From Karstenula rhodostoma CBS 690.94 (taxonomy: Eukaryota > Ascomycota > Dothideomycetes > Pleosporales > Didymosphaeriaceae), in the NCBI GenBank assembly GCA_010093485.1, contig MU001509.1, positions 32,824-96,823 on the forward strand: DNA of 64,000 bases. Direction: 5' to 3'. A program made the translations under genes and the position numbers. Below the pieces are notes generated by a model. The model did not search any database and was not told where the DNA came from. It saw only the letters and a program-made list of their open reading frames with translations. Positions 14,900 to 29,463 of this stretch are shown in pieces; position 1 is the first letter of the stretch, and each line of letters starts with the position of its first letter.

Positions 14900-17700
14900 T
14901 TATTAACTATAAAGTTAAATAATTAGTAATATTTATTAGCTTATTTTACTATTAAGTTTTATATTATAACGAGGTTCTAATAGGTCTAGTTATAAACCTA
15001 AGTAATAGCTTTAAGATAAATAGTAATAAATTTATAGATTTACTTAGAGCTAATATTATTAGGGGAGTTCTCGGGTAATCTAACTCTATTTTTCTAGTCC
15101 TAAAAGACTTTAGTTTTATAGCTAAACTTAATTTTATATAGAGAGAAACTAGTAAATTTATTAGATAAAGAGGCTTATACCTAATCTATTAAAGGGAGTA
15201 GATCTAACTAGTTATCCTAAAATTTATTAATAAATAGATAAAAATACTAGTTAATATATTTATTATATATCTTAGTTTAGCTATCTATTTAGATATAATC
15301 TATAAATATAAATTTTTACTATATACCTATAAGGTAATATAGTTTACTAGTAAAATTAAAAATAAACTATAGTCCTTAATCTAATATAATAGATTTAGGG
15401 ATACTAAAAATCCTCTAGATATACTAGTAATAAAGGGAGGTAGCCTATTCTATAGTAATTATTTTATAGTATAATAGTAAAAAGGTATATTTACTTAGAT
15501 AGTATATATAAACTATAATATTATTAAAGCCCTTTTAGTCTAGTAGAAAGCTCTTAAAATTTATAAAAATATTTTACTATATAGTCTCTAGAATAGATAG
15601 TAGCTAGAGTAGATCTGGCTTTTTATTATAAAGGGGCTTAGTCTAGTAGTAAATCTTATAATTTTATATAAACTATTTAATATCTATATATATATAGCTC
15701 TAATAATATAATTTCTAAATAAGTTTATAGGTTTTTTTAGTACTAGAGTACACGATTATCTAGTAAGAGTAAACTATATTAATAAGAATTATTTAAAGTT
15801 AACTAGTTTTAGAGATAATTAGATAGTCTTAGTATAAAAGAAGTCTAGAAAGTATTTTATTATATTTACTATTTAGTTTAAAAATAGTCTTTTAAAATAA
15901 TTCTAAGGTTAGATTAGTATAATTTACTTTAAGTAGGTAGTCTACTAGTATAATAGGAGAGTTTTATAATTTAGCCTCCCTACTTTATTAGTTTAGCTTA
16001 ATTATAGTAATTAATACTACTATTTTATAGTCCTTATTATTAGTATTATTATTAGTAATATCCTATTATTAGGGGAAAAAGTATATTATATAAACTAATT
16101 TAGCTTTTACCTTTTATATAACTAGTTCTTTCTATTTCTATAATAGTATATTAACTATAATATTTATAAATCTAGGGTAAAATATAATTATATAGTTATA
16201 CTAGGATAATACTTCTAACTAATAAATTTAGTAGAGTATAAGTTCTTACTTTATAGAGAAATATTTAAGTACGCGATAGTCTATAATAATAGTAAATAGC
16301 TTTTTTAATTATAAACTAATAAGCTAGGTATACTATATATATAACCTATTTATAATAGTAAATATTTTTTTATTATAAATATTATAATTTATTTCTACTA
16401 GTTTTATTTTACGCGAGTAGAAACTAAAAGATTTCTAGATTCTATTATTTTATATTTATAAAATAGCTTTTATAATAATATTATTACTAGTATTAGTCTC
16501 TATTTATATCTTATAATAGGGGAAGTACTATATAATAAAATTATTTAAGTAGAAAAGGTCCTTTATAGTTTAAAAAGTAGCGTGTTCTTTATTTTTAAAC
16601 TTATACTAGGTACCTTTTTTAGTTAGCTTAGTTAGGGGTTAAATAATATATCTATAGTTTTTAAAATAGGCCTAATAGTAGTTATAGAATCCTAAAAAGG
16701 ATTAGAGAATATAGAGACTAATAGGCTCTTTCTAGTCCTATATTATAGTTTCCTTTTTAGGGTCCTTATAGATCCTATTAGTAGTAATAATAAAGTCTAG
16801 AAATTTAACTTTTTAAATAGTAAATTCGCTTTTCTTAATATTATAATAGAGGTAGTACTTTTTTAGCTATTTAATAACTTTAGATATATAAGCCTTATAC
16901 TCTAGGGGGTTTTTAGAGTAGATAAAGATATTATTAATATAAACTATATAAATTAAGTTAATTATATTAGCTAGAATTATATTAATAAAGTATTAGAATA
17001 ATACTAGTCTATTAGTTATACTAAAAGAAAGAATATTATACTTAAAATTACTATATTAAGTTTAAAATATAGAGAGGTTAGAGATATATTTAATAAGTTA
17101 TATATAGTAAAAGGCTTATTATAGGTCTAGTTTAGTAAACACGTATATTCTAAATAAGTATATAAGAGTTTTCTTTAATAGTAGTATAAAAATAATATTC
17201 TTCTTAGTAATACTATTAAGCCTTTTATAATTAATATAAAGATACTACCCCCCTCTAGACTTCTTTATATATAAGATAGGGAAGGTAAAGCTAATATTAC
17301 TAAAGGAGATAAATCCTTTCTTTACTATATTCTAAATATATAGGTATAGTAATTCTAGCTTATTAAGAAATATAGGATATAGTAGGAAGGTCTTTAAAGT
17401 ATTAATATCCTTAATAAGGATAATATTATAGTTAATACCTTTTTATTATAAAGGTAAGGTATTTACCTTTTATTTACTAAAGTAAAAAATATCTATCCTT
17501 ACCTATCTATAGTAGGGAAGCTTAGCTTTAAGTTCTACTAGTAACTATTTTTAAAACTTTTCTAGAGAATTAGCTATAGCTTTCTTTTTATAATACTTAG
17601 CTTCTATAAGTTTAAATAATTTATATTAACTAATAGAGCTAATCTCTATACCTTATATACTAACTATAAATACTATAGTAGAGATAGTTAAAATATTAAT
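14900..17700 (-). pseudogene. G1 pol remnant (RT and integrase)
   Basis: With RIP stops ignored, the minus strand reads YINNIFIYSKNPLE near 16941-16900. That is the Ty3/gypsy YIDDILIYS box with both Asp codons turned to Asn by G-to-A change. It continues into RNase H-like sequence. Further downstream (about 15560-15000) the reading contains SIILD and KLYYLIG, typical of the integrase core. Boundaries are approximate. The gene cannot be translated as it stands. Confidence 0.75.
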
Positions 17701-18899
17701 ACTAGCCTTAAAAAACTATTCCTTTATTAGTATTTAATACTTAGGGGGTTCCTTTAGGGGTAGTAGCTCTAGATTAGATAGTATTTTATTTATCTTATAT
17801 AAATCTTTCTTATATTAAAGCCACTCTATAGGGTAGAAAGTAGTAATAACTTAATTCTTTAGATAGTTTTTTAGTTTAATTCTTAGCTTTTATAAGAGTT
17901 TCTTAGCGGCTTATTTACTAGAGTTTTTAGTAGGATTAGGCTTAGTAAAGATAATTAATTCCCCTAGTAATAATTTATTATTATATAGTAACTTATTACT
18001 ATATTTATATACTAGAGTATTATCCTTAATACTAGACTTAGCTAATTACTAACTCTTATTTCTAAATTCTAGTAGTTTAGTTTTATTATTATTCTTATCT
18101 AAAAATATATAATATATTATAATAAAGTCCTTATTTAGAATAGGCTTTATTAAAGATAGTTAATAATTACTATAGTTCTAGGGGGTAGTCTATACTAGAG
18201 AGATAGATAATATTATAGACTTTATAAAGATTTTAAACTCCTTTATAGAGAAGTATTCCCTATAGAGTAATTATACTTATTAAAGTTAAATATTTTTCTT
18301 TTTAAAGTTAGTATTTTATTAGTTAATATTAAACTAGTATTCTTTATTAACTAGTAGAAGTAGGTAGTATAGTACTATAAATAGAGTAATAATCTATAAT
18401 AATATATTATCTAGCTATATTAAGTACTAGTTATAATAATTAATTAGTAATTTAGTATTCTTAAAAAATTTTTATTTTATAATAAAGTTATAGTCTTTTA
18501 TTTTATATAGGATAAACTATATAGTTATAGAGTATCTATTAATATTAAATACTACTTAAAAGTAGTAATTAACTAAGGTAGCCTTCTTACTAGTAAAACT
18601 TTTAAAGGGGATTAAATATTTAAGCTATATTAACTTAATACTAAGTTAGTATCTTAGTACTTTTTCTAGCTATAAGGTAACGAGATTATATATAGATATA
18701 CTAGAATTAATAAAACTATATATATAAATCTTATATTTATTATTTTAGAATATTATAGAAAATATAAAAGATATTCCCCTAAATAAATTAGAAATTTAAA
18801 TACTTTTAAAATTAGTATAATACTTTTTAGGGTAGAATACTAGCTTTTATAGGTTAATTAGTTCTATACCTACTACTCCTATTAGAGGTACTAGCTTAG

Positions 18900-21450
18900 A
18901 GTTAACTAGTACCTCTAGTTTTCTAATTTAAAATCTAACTTAGAGTTTTTATTAGAGATATATTTATTACTAGATTCTAGAAAGAAGTAAGCCTTATTCT
19001 TTTTTTAAACCTTTATAATAGTAGTAATAGTATACCTATTATAGGGTTTAATAGGGTAATTATAGTAGATATAGTTCTTAAAGAGGTAGTTATAATATAT
19101 TTAATTCTTATAATACTACTCCCTAGAGTATCTATATTTAGAGTTAGTAGATTAGTACTTTAGAGCTAATTTTATTATAGTATCTTTAGGTAGTCCTATA
19201 GTATAATAAGGGGCTAAAATAACTATTTATAATAAAAACTCCTTATAATAGTATAGGGTAGAGAAAGTAAGTTAGTTATAATTAGTCTAATAGTTATATT
19301 TATAGACTTTATATAACTTATAAATAATAATATAAAATTTATTATAGTCTATAATAGAATTAATAGTATTTTAAGTAAATTAGTTAGTAAGCTTTATATA
19401 GAGCTTCTTATAAAGTATCTTTTTAGAATTATTAGAATAAAATCTAGTCTAATTTATAAATATATTATATTATATAATAAATAAGTTTATATCTCCTCTA
19501 AATAGAAGTATTATCTTCTAGAGATTAGTATAGATATTAATATCCTAGTTTAGTAGTATAAATATAGCTTAAAGGTAGTTATATAAACCTATAAGAAATA
19601 TAGTTAATTACTACTATTTTTAGATATTAAAAATTTTAAAGGTATAGCCTTTTAGCTATATATTAATATAATTAATAATAGTTATAGTATATTTTTTAGA
19701 AATATTTTACTAAAAATAATCTATATTAGATTTAATCTTAACCTCTAGTAAATAAAACTATAGCTTAAACTAAGTCTTATTACTATTAAATTTATTAGGG
19801 TCTAGAATCTTAGGGGATAGGTATTTACTCTAGCGAGCTTAGTACTTTATATAGTAAAGATTTAGTATTTTATAAAAAAATTTACTAGGGGTATTTACTT
19901 TTAGAATATATTAATCTATAGTAGAATAGCCTATACCTTACTAACTATCTATTTTTAAAGTAATTAGTTTAGTATTATATTTAATAGTAGATACTAGCTT
20001 AGTAGGGGAAGTACTAAACTAGTAGGGTAACTTAAAACTATTATTACTATCTAAATTACTAATTATTACCTATATTAGTTAATTCTTAGTTTTAGTAATT
20101 TTTTTTAGTTCTATAATCTTAATTTATAGATAACTATTTTCCTTCTAAGTCTATATTTAAAAGTTTATTATAATATTAATTTTATTATTTAAATTAATAT
20201 TTTACTAGACTAGCTTTTATTACTAGTTCTATACTTTATATATATAATAGGATAAGACTATAAGCTATAGCTTTATAGTAAATAGGGTTATATTAGTTTT
20301 AATATAGCCTATATATATATTAGAAGTAGTAGTAAACTCTAGACCTTAGTAGTTTAAGGTCTCTAGGTACTTTCTATCTAAAGTAATTAGATCTAGGATA
20401 ATTATATTAATATTAGTAAAGGCTATATATAATTTAAATACTTTCTCTAGCTTTTATAGTCTAGCTATTTATAAATTAGCCTTAAAATTATTTTCTTCCT
20501 CCTTATAGTTTCTAGTTCTAGAATTCTAATAAAGGTTTAATTCCTTTTTAATTTTACTAATATTAGCTAGATATTCTTTAGTACCTTTAGGTAACTAGAT
20601 ACCTAGTTCTAGTAGGAAAAGTTTAATCTAGAAGGATAGGTCTTTTAGCTTATAGGGAGGTTATATACTAGAGGCTTTAGCTACTAGTACCTATTTTTAT
20701 ATTAGGATAGATAAGTAACCTTAGAATAGTATATATAATATCTTACCTATAATTATACTATAATAGGGGTTATTTATCTTTAAAATATTATTAAAATTTT
20801 CTTTACTAAAATTAAAAATTACTATTACTTTAGTAGTATAGCTTATAGAGTAAGTCCTAGTATAGTTTTAAAAAAAAAGTATTAAATCCTTATTAATAAA
20901 CTATTTAGATACTAGAGGTTTTATTTTTATATACTTAGTTATAGGTAGTAGTATAGTAGATATAGAGCTATTTAGAAATAAAGTAAATAAAAAAAAAGGG
21001 CTATCTAAAATAAAAATATTATATAAATTAATATTTACTATAAAGGTAAAAGGTAAATTTAAATAGATAAAGTATAAGTAATAAATAGGTAGTTAGTTCT
21101 ATTTTAAGTCTATTTACTAAGGATATATATATTATTTTTAGTATATCTATAGTAGGTATATACTTTTATCTAAAAGGGATTTAACTTTTATAATAATTAA
21201 TTCTACTAAAGGTACCTAATATTAGTAGGTCTTTAAGAGAGTTTAAAAAATTTAAGAGGATATTCTAGTATCTTAATAGCTAGTCTTTAATAAGAACTTT
21301 AGAGGATATTCTAGTACCTTAATAGCTAGCCTTTAATAAGAATTTTAGAGAATATTCTAGTACCTTAATAGCTAGCCTTTAATAAGGACTTTAGAGGACG
21401 TTCTAGCGCCTTAATAGTTAATCTAAAAAAATTTTAAAATTTTAGTAAAC
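18900..21450 (-). pseudogene. G1 gag remnant with CCHC knuckle
   Basis: On the minus strand near 19097-19053 the reading is YYNYLFKNYIYYNY. The spacing of the tyrosines fits a CX2CX4HX4C zinc knuckle whose TGT and CAT codons were changed to TAT by RIP. The position upstream of RT in the element's reading direction is correct for Gag. Limits are approximate. Confidence 0.6.
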
Positions 21451-21526
21451 CTTTCTATATCTAAAGAGCTAAAAGTAAATATTATAGTTACTAATCTCTA
21501 GCTAAAAGAAGGGGTTTTAAGTTTAA

Positions 21527-21772
21527 TATAAGACTAGAATATAGCTAAATAGAATAAATACTCTTAGAATTAGATAGATAGAAAAAACTATATAAATTAA
21601 AACTAAACTTAAAATACTAAGATAGAAAGGGTTCTAGAAAGGAACTCTCTATATACTAAGTATTTAAGATCTATTAACTAATCTATATATAGGCTACTAG
21701 CTAAAACCTAAGCTTAAAGGTAAATAAATATCCTATAAGGGGATTTAACCTTAGATTAAATTAACCCTTATA
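21527..21772 (-). repeat. G1 right LTR (5' LTR in element orientation)
   Basis: 246-bp partner of 13641-13886, followed directly by the TATTT target duplication. Confidence 0.9.
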
Positions 21773-22315
21773 TATTTAATAGGTAAGAAAGAGACTATAT
21801 AACTATAGTAAAGGAATACTTATTTAGAGTTTTATATTATATAATAGAAGGGGAAGAAGCTATAGAGTATATAAACCTATCTATATAGAAAAAGTTTAAA
21901 AAATAGTTAAAAGTAAAAAAGAGGTAGTATATACTAAGGGTAAAGTTTAGAATTAAAATATTTATAATTTTATTTTAGAATACTATCTTAAATATATATA
22001 TTAAAAGAGGTATAACTATAATATAGTTAAGTTTCTAAATAGATATAATTATAAAGTATAATAAGAAGGTATTTAAGAGTTCTATAGTAATTAAGAATAT
22101 ATATATTACCTATATAATAAATAGACTACCTTTTAAAAAATTATTACTAGAGAAACTATTAGATAATAACTTAGTAAGATATAACTTAATAAGAGGTCTA
22201 TAACTAGTATATTATACTATTAAAAAGAAAAGTTTTAATAATATTAATATATAGGAGGATATACTTTATAATAGGGGTTAATAGAAAAGTTTAGATATAT
22301 ATAAAGAATTATACT

Positions 22316-22430
22316 AAGGGGGGCTATAGGAAAGTTAAACTTTTATAACTACCCCTATTATAGTTCCTAGATATAAAGGATTATACTAAAGGGGGCTATA
22401 GAAAAGTTAAACTTTTATAACTACCTCTAT
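22316..22430. repeat. 72-bp direct repeat carrying two hairpins
   Basis: Two copies of a 72-bp unit (landmark ATTATACTAA at 22308 and 22380). Each contains AAAGTTAAACTTT in the middle of a stem with a G-run on the left and CCCCT or CCTCT on the right. Copy B keeps a single unit at about 44459-44520. Confidence 0.7.
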
Positions 22431-22444
22431 TATAGTTTCTAGAT

Positions 22445-22715
22445 ACTAGGTATTAATTAATAGAATAATTAGTATTAGTTAATAGAATATTAAGTATTAG
22501 TTAATAGAATAATTAGTATTAGTTAATAGGATATCGAGTATTAATTAATAGGATAATTAGTATTAGTTAATAGAATATCGAGTATTAGTTAATAGAATAA
22601 TTAGTATTAGTTAATAGAATATTAAGTATTAGTTAATAGGATAATTAGTATTAGTTAATAAATAGGATAATTAGTATTAGTTAATAGAATACTAGATATT
22701 AATTAATAAAATATT
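22445..22715. repeat. 22-bp minisatellite, copy A
   Basis: An array of ATTAGTTAATAGAATAATTAGT-like units with a 22-bp period and C/T, G/A variation. There are about a dozen units. It is a tandem repeat without spacers, so it is not a CRISPR array. Confidence 0.85.
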
Positions 22716-22790
22716 AGATATTACTATTTCGTATATATATTACTTTTTATAGAATATATAGTATATATCCTATAATCTAATATACTTAGA

Positions 22791-23830
22791 TTTATAATAT
22801 ATATTTAAATAAAGGTATTAAAAAATATAATAAAAATCTTATTAGTAAAATTTTTAAAATTAATAATTTATTTTAAAAAAAGTTTTAAATTTAATATATA
22901 TAGAATTCTATTTATATATACTAAGATTATTTCTATTTTATTAATTATTATATTTTCTATATTTCTATTATTACTATAGTTAAATATTTTATTTTTAGAG
23001 AAAATAATAGATATATTATCTAGTAATTAGTTACTAAAAAAATAATTAGAAATATTTTAGAAAATATTTATATATTTAATTTATACTTTAGAAGTAGAAA
23101 TATATAGATTTAGTAATTTAATATACTTTTATTTTATAGCTAGATTAGGTATAATAAAACTAGTTTTACTTAAATTTAATTAAAATAAAAAAGGCTAGTT
23201 AGAATCTAGATTATACTAGTTTAGAAAACTAAATTTATTAATATACTTTTTTAAATCTAGAATACTAAAAAAAAAGATTTCTATATTAAATAATATATTA
23301 TAGATATATAGAGGGTATTTAGAAAACTTTTTAATATTTCCTTTTAAACTAGTATAAAAATATAGTAGTTATAAATATATAAAAATATATAGAAAACTTT
23401 TTAATATTTCCCTTTAAACTAGTATAAAAGTATAATAGTTATAAATATATAAAAATATATAGAAAACTTTTTAATATCCTCCTCTATACTAGTATAAAAG
23501 TATAGTAATAGTAAATATAATAAATATATTAAACTAGTATAGTTTTATAAATAAAAAAAAAGAGATAAAAAAAAAAAAAATTATATACTAAATAATATTA
23601 GTAAATTAATTTTTATTATAATAAATTCTAATTTATACTAAGTTAATAATTACTATAAAGATTTATAGAAAAGTTTTTAATTTATTACTTATTTAGTTAA
23701 AGATAGTTTATTAACTAGGGCTATATTATTTAGAAATATTTAAAAAAATTTAATATATCTAATATTTCTTTTAACTAAATTTGGCTAGTTATTATATTTA
23801 TAATACTAGAAATATTATAGTAGCTAAGGA
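22791..23830. repeat. Copy B of duplicated unit, start
   Basis: Homology to copy A begins in mid-unit (matching about 6212) right after the end of copy A, with TTTATAATATATATTTAAATA shared. It is visibly more AT-rich than copy A, with many additional C-to-T and G-to-A changes. It contains the 70-bp triplicate (about 23310-23520) and stops at the left LTR of C1. Confidence 0.8.
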
Positions 23831-24338
23831 TAATATTATAATTATAATAAAACTAGACTAGAAAAAAAAAAAAAATTATATATAAAATATTAGTAATAAA
23901 AATAAAACTAATAAATATTTATATATAAATTTATAAAATAGTTTATATTATAAGTTATATAACTATAATTTTATTAAAAATATAAAATTCTAGAAGTATT
24001 AGATTTTAATAAAAGTAGAGTAAATACTTTTACTAAAAAGATAGAATCTATAGAAGTAAACTAAGGGATTCTAGAATAATAAAAATTAAAATAACTAGTA
24101 TATAGTTTAAAAGAATCTCTATATAATTTTTATTTTTTATAATTAACTTTTATATTTAAATTAAAGTACTTTATTTATATATAAATATTTAATTTTCTTT
24201 TAATATTATTATATTATATTTTATTATAATATAAAATTATTAACTAATTTAATACTTATCTCTATTATATTTTATTTTTTAAATAATTCTTAAAATATAG
24301 ATTTAGATTAAATATATAAAAAACCCCTTATAATATTT
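23831..24338 (+). repeat. C1 5' LTR
   Basis: About 508 bp, matching 38639-39146, from TAATATTATAATT to CCCCTTATAATATT. The end is uncertain by about 3 bp because of A/T runs. Confidence 0.85.
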
Positions 24339-24339
24339 T

Positions 24340-27000
24340 AATTATCTAAGGGTTTAAATTAATATAGTATTACTAAATATATCTACTAGTTTAAAAAACT
24401 CTAAAATAAATATTATTTTAAATCTAGCTAGTAATCTAGTAACCCTTTTAGTAGTATAAATTAAGAAAATAAAATAGTTTAAAATATAACTAGCTATAAT
24501 TATAAAATTAATTTAAACTTCTATAACTATAATAGTATATTTATTAAAAATTAATTTTAAAATTCTAGAATTCTATAATAGAGAAATAAAGATTAATTTT
24601 AAAATATTTTTAATAAATATAAAATTATATTATAGATATAATTATAATATATTTAAAAATAACTAAATAAAAGTTTTAATTACTATAATATATATAATAG
24701 AAAGGGTAGTAAAATAAATATATCTAATTATTAAAAACTTTCTAATATATAAAATAGAACTAGAAAAATAAAATAAAAAGACTATAAAGATTTTTATATT
24801 CTAGAGAAAATTTAAGAAATAAATTAAGATTATATTTAGTAAAGTAAATAAAGAATAATAAACTAAATAACTTATTTAATATATTAAATAAATAGAATTA
24901 ACTAGTAAATACTTTACTATATTCTAATAATTCTAGACTAAAATTAATTAAAATAATATTCTATTATAAATAGTCTATTATAATAGCTTAAAAAAACTAG
25001 TTAAAAATAAACTATTTTATTATAAAAAGCCTAATAGTCTAGAAACTCTAATTAAACTAGTAGTATAAATTAACTATTAATTATATAAATAATAACTAAA
25101 AAAAAAAAATTTACTAAACTAGTATTTAGTTTAAGGACTAATATATAAAAGCTATATTATAAATAAAGAAATTATAATAAAAATATAATTATAAAAAATA
25201 AAATCTATAAAAAGAAAAAATAAACCTTATAGTAAAAAAAATAAAATAATATTTAATAATAATATTTTAAGAATAGGGCTTATCTAAATTATAAAGAAAA
25301 GGAATATTTTAAAACTAAATATTCTTTTAGAAAATTCTAGAATAAATAAGTTTAGATAATAAAAGTAGCTATAATAATATTATAGTTTAGAACTTCTATA
25401 CTACTATAAAAAAATAATATAAAAAATAACTCTAATTTCTCTAAGTTACTAAAAAAAGTTTAGGAAATAACTAATAAAAAGAATATTATAAACTAAATTC
25501 TATAAAATTTATACTAGATATATAAAAATAATAAATACTTTATACTAGTTTATAATTATAATATTAGAATTATAAATATAAATACTAATAAAATATACTA
25601 TTAAATAAAAGGATAATAAAAAAAAATTCTAGTATTTATATAATAAATTTAAATTAATAATAATTATTTAAAAATTAAATAGTAATACTATAACTATAAT
25701 AGCTATAAATACTATAAAAAAAAAAAAACTAGTATAACTAAAACTTCTAGATAACTAGACTATAAAAAGCTTTTAAAGAAAAACTATTTAGAAATATAAT
25801 ATTATATCTATTAATTAGAGTAATAGTTATATAACTATAATATACTAGAATAGTAATAATACTATATAGAAAACTATTCTAAATATTAGAAATAAAAATA
25901 TATTATATATTACTAACTAATAGAAAAGAACTTAAAAGATATAAAAATACTTTATAAATATAAAAAAACTATCTATTTAATTAAAAATAAAATATAATAT
26001 ATATATAAAATTAAATAATATTATTATAACTATTTAGAATAGTATCTAGAATATTTAAGTAAAAAAAAAGCCACTATATATAACTAAAGTAATAAAAATT
26101 ATAAAAAAATATATTTTTTTAAATATATAATTACTAGATACTTAAAGTACTAAGATAAGGTTAATAAAGGAGAAATTATAAAAGTAATAAAAATAGAAAA
26201 ATACTAGAAATATATAATCTAGAATTATTTTAAAAATTTCTAAGTTTATTTAAAATTAATAAAAAGGTATATTATAAAATTATATTATATTAATTATTCT
26301 CTCTATAATAACTATAGGTATCTAGAAGAATTATAAATTAAAATATAAATAATATTAAAAAACTAGAATACTACTAGATAATAAGTTAAATTAGTAAAAA
26401 TATTCTAATAACTTAAAAAGTAAATAGAAATAATAAAGTTATAAAATTTTATATAGAAAAATAAATTATAATTAGAAAATTCTAAATAAATATACTAATA
26501 GACCCTAGTACTACTAGATATCTAATCTTATTTAAAATAATAAAAAAATATAACTTATTATATTAAAATAAAATAAAACTAGTTTAATTAAAAATAATAA
26601 ATAAAATATTTTTTTAAAGATATAGTAAAGACTAATTATATTTTAAAATACTACTATTACTAATAGATATTAAAGAATTTAAAAACTAATATAGTTTTAT
26701 TATAATAAATATAAAAAGTCTAGAAACTATTATAGACTATAACTAGTTATTAGAGAATAATCTAGATATTAACTAGAAAAGTTAAATAATATATAACTAA
26801 GAATTAATATTATAAATTACTAATATAAAATATTTATAAAAAGTAAAACTAAAAATTTTAAATATTTTAACTAAATAGGCTATATAATAATAGACTAAAG
26901 AAATTTTAGCTATTAAAATTATTAAAATTCTAAAAAAAAACCTAGAATAAGTATAAATTATCTAGATATAATATTTAAATCTCTAAGTTATAAAAAAATT
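24340..27000 (+). repeat. C1 5' internal region (expected gag and protease)
   Basis: Extremely AT-rich sequence between the 5' LTR and the RT remnant. By position it should hold gag and protease. I could not make out a zinc knuckle or a protease motif by eye, so no domain is claimed. Confidence 0.4.
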
Positions 27001-29217
27001 ATTAATAATTCTACTAGAATATAAGAAGTATATAAAACTCTTTAAAAAAATTAAAAAAAAAAAATTATTAAATTACTAAAAATAAAATTATATAATACCT
27101 CTAGAAAAAAATATAAAACTATAACTAGACTAGTTAAAACTAATATTAATAAATTAAAAAAAAAAATATAAAAATATTTATAAAAAAATCTAGAATAGAA
27201 GTATATCTAAAAGAATTATAGTTTTATAGTCTTTCTAATTTTATAAATATCTAAAAAAAATAATAAATTATAATTTTATATAAATTATAAATAACTAAAT
27301 AATATTATAATTAAAAATTAGTATTTATTACCCTTAATTATAGAGTTTATAAATTAACTCTAAAGAGTTAAGTAGTTTATAAAATTTAATATATATAATA
27401 GATATTATTATATATAAATTACTAAAAAATATAAATAGAAAATAGTATTTAAAACTAGATATAATCTCTATAAATACTAGATTATACTATTTAAATTAAT
27501 AAATACCCCTATAATATTTTAGATAGTTATTAATAAAATTCTATATAAATATTTAAATATATTCTATATAATATACCTTAATAATATATTTATTTACTTT
27601 ACTAAAATACTAGAAGAATATATAGAATATATAAAGAAAATACTTAAAAAAATAAAAAAATATTAGTTACTTTTTTATTTAAATAAATATAAGTTCTATA
27701 TTACTAAAATAGAGTATCTAGAATTTATTATTTTAAAGGAAAATATATTAATAGATCTAAAAAAGGTTACTACTATATAGAAATAATTAGTTTCTAAGTT
27801 AATAAAAAATATTTAGTTTTTTCTAGAATTTACTAACTTTTATTAGAAATTTATAAAAAATTATTCTAAAACTACTATATTACTAATAAATCTTATAAAG
27901 AAAAGTAATAATAAAATTATATAGCTAATTTAAAAAAAGCTATTAAAAATATTTAGAAAATTATAAATAATATTTCTAATAGCCCTATTTCTATAAATAT
28001 TTAATTTATAAAAACTAGCTAGAGTTAAAATAAATATATTTAACTATATATTAGAAATAATTCTTTTATAACTAAATAAAAAAAAAAATAGAAACTAGTA
28101 TTTTACTATTTATAAAAGTTTTTAAAAATAAAACTTAATTATAATATTTATAATAAGGAACTACTAGTAATAGTAAATATTTTTAAATAATAAAAAGTAT
28201 AGTTTATAGAAACCTATTTTAAAATAAAAGTATAAATAAATTACTAGAATTTTATTAATTTTATATTAATTAAGAAACTTAACTAATAATAAATATAAAA
28301 AATAGAATTCTTAGTAAATTTTAATTTTATAATTTACTATTAATCTAAAACTCTTAATAGTATAGTAAATATTTTAAGTAGATAATTAAATTTAACTAAA
28401 AATAAAATTAAGCTATATAATATAATACTATATAAATATAAAAATAATATATTTAAATATAACTAACTAAAAATTAGAGTATAAATAACTAGTCTAAAAT
28501 ATATAAAACTAGAAGTATAAAACTTTTAAAATTACTAAAAATTTAATTAAAACTAGAAAAAGAAATATAATCTTTTTAAGTATAATTTTAATAAAACTAA
28601 ATAAAATTATTAATAGTAGATTATTATTAATAATAGATATATATCTATTCTAATTAAAAGACTATATAAATTAAAAAAATAGAAATATTTAAATATTAAA
28701 GAAATAATATATTATATCGCGAATAAATATACTATTTTTAAATTTAAATAATTAGTTATAATAGAAATAAATAACTATTTAACTTATTATAAAAATAAAT
28801 CTAATAGATATAAGTTTTATAAATTTTTATAATTATTATCTATAATAAAATAATTATAGTAAAATATAATAATAAATTTTATTATAAAACTTCTAAAATT
28901 ATTATAGCTAGAAATAAAATATATATATAATACTATTATAATAATAGTATATAAACTTATAAAAATAGCTAAATTTAAATCTATAAAAAAATTTATAATA
29001 ATAGAAAAACTAGTTTATAAAGTAAATAATATATTATTCTCTAAATATAAACTATTAAAGAAATTTATTATAAATAGAAATAAACTCTTTATTTTAAAGT
29101 ATTAAAATACTTTTACTATAGCTCTAGAAATAAATTAAAAACTATTAATAAACTTTTACTTTAAAATAGATAAATAAATAGAATATATAAATTAAATACT
29201 TAAATAGTATTTATAAT
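27000..29217 (+). pseudogene. C1 pol remnant, first part (RT, RNase H, start of integrase)
   Basis: The plus strand reads YLNNIFIY at 27574-27597. This is the YLDDILIY catalytic box of Ty3/gypsy RT with both Asp codons mutated to Asn, and is followed by readings typical of the RT thumb and RNase H. The integrase core reading (for example KFIINRNKLF near 29060-29090) runs up to 29217, where G2 interrupts it. Stops of TAA/TAG type occur throughout. Confidence 0.75.
29213..29217. repeat. Target-site duplication of G2, left
   Basis: ATAAT directly before the left LTR equals ATAAT at 37250-37254 directly after the right LTR. Confidence 0.9.
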
Positions 29218-29463
29218 TATAAGGCCAGGATATAGCTAAATAGAATAAATACTCTTAGAATTAAATAAATAGAAGAAACTATATAAATTAAGACTAAACT
29301 TAAAATACTAAAATAGAGAAGGTTCTAGAAAAGGACTCTTTATATACTAGATATTTAAAATCTACTAACTAATCTATATATAGGCTACTAGATAAGGTCT
29401 AAACTTAAAAATAGATAAATATTCTATAAAGGGATTTAATTTTAAATTAAATTAACCCTTATA
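29218..29463 (-). repeat. G2 left LTR
   Basis: 246 bp, matching 37004-37249 and both G1 LTRs. It begins TATAAGGCC and ends CCCTTATA. Confidence 0.9.

Larger units (their letters stand above)
13641..21772 (-). mobile_element. G1: Ty3/gypsy LTR retrotransposon, RIP-inactivated
   Basis: A complete 8132-bp element. LTRs are 246 bp at each end, with terminal inverted repeats (TATAAGG and CCTTATA, from TG...CA ends after RIP). A C/T-rich tract at 13887-13901 next to the left LTR is a polypurine tract when read on the minus strand, so the element is transcribed right to left. On that strand the order is a Gag CCHC knuckle (about 19053-19098), reverse transcriptase with a YIDD-type box (about 16915-16941), then integrase (about 15000-15560). 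RT before integrase identifies Ty3/gypsy rather than copia. All coding parts are broken by stop codons of RIP type. Confidence 0.9.
21773..22790. repeat. Copy A of duplicated unit, right end
   Basis: It continues copy A after the G1 insertion and matches 43926-44659 and 46083-47241 in copy B. It ends with a roughly 100-bp tail and the sequence TATAATCTAATATACTTAG, which also closes copy B at 47241. Directly after it, copy B begins in mid-unit. Confidence 0.8.

Noticed and set aside
22445..22715. CRISPR-like array
   Set aside because: Units of 22 bp are directly adjacent with no unique spacers, and the organism is a fungus. It is a minisatellite.
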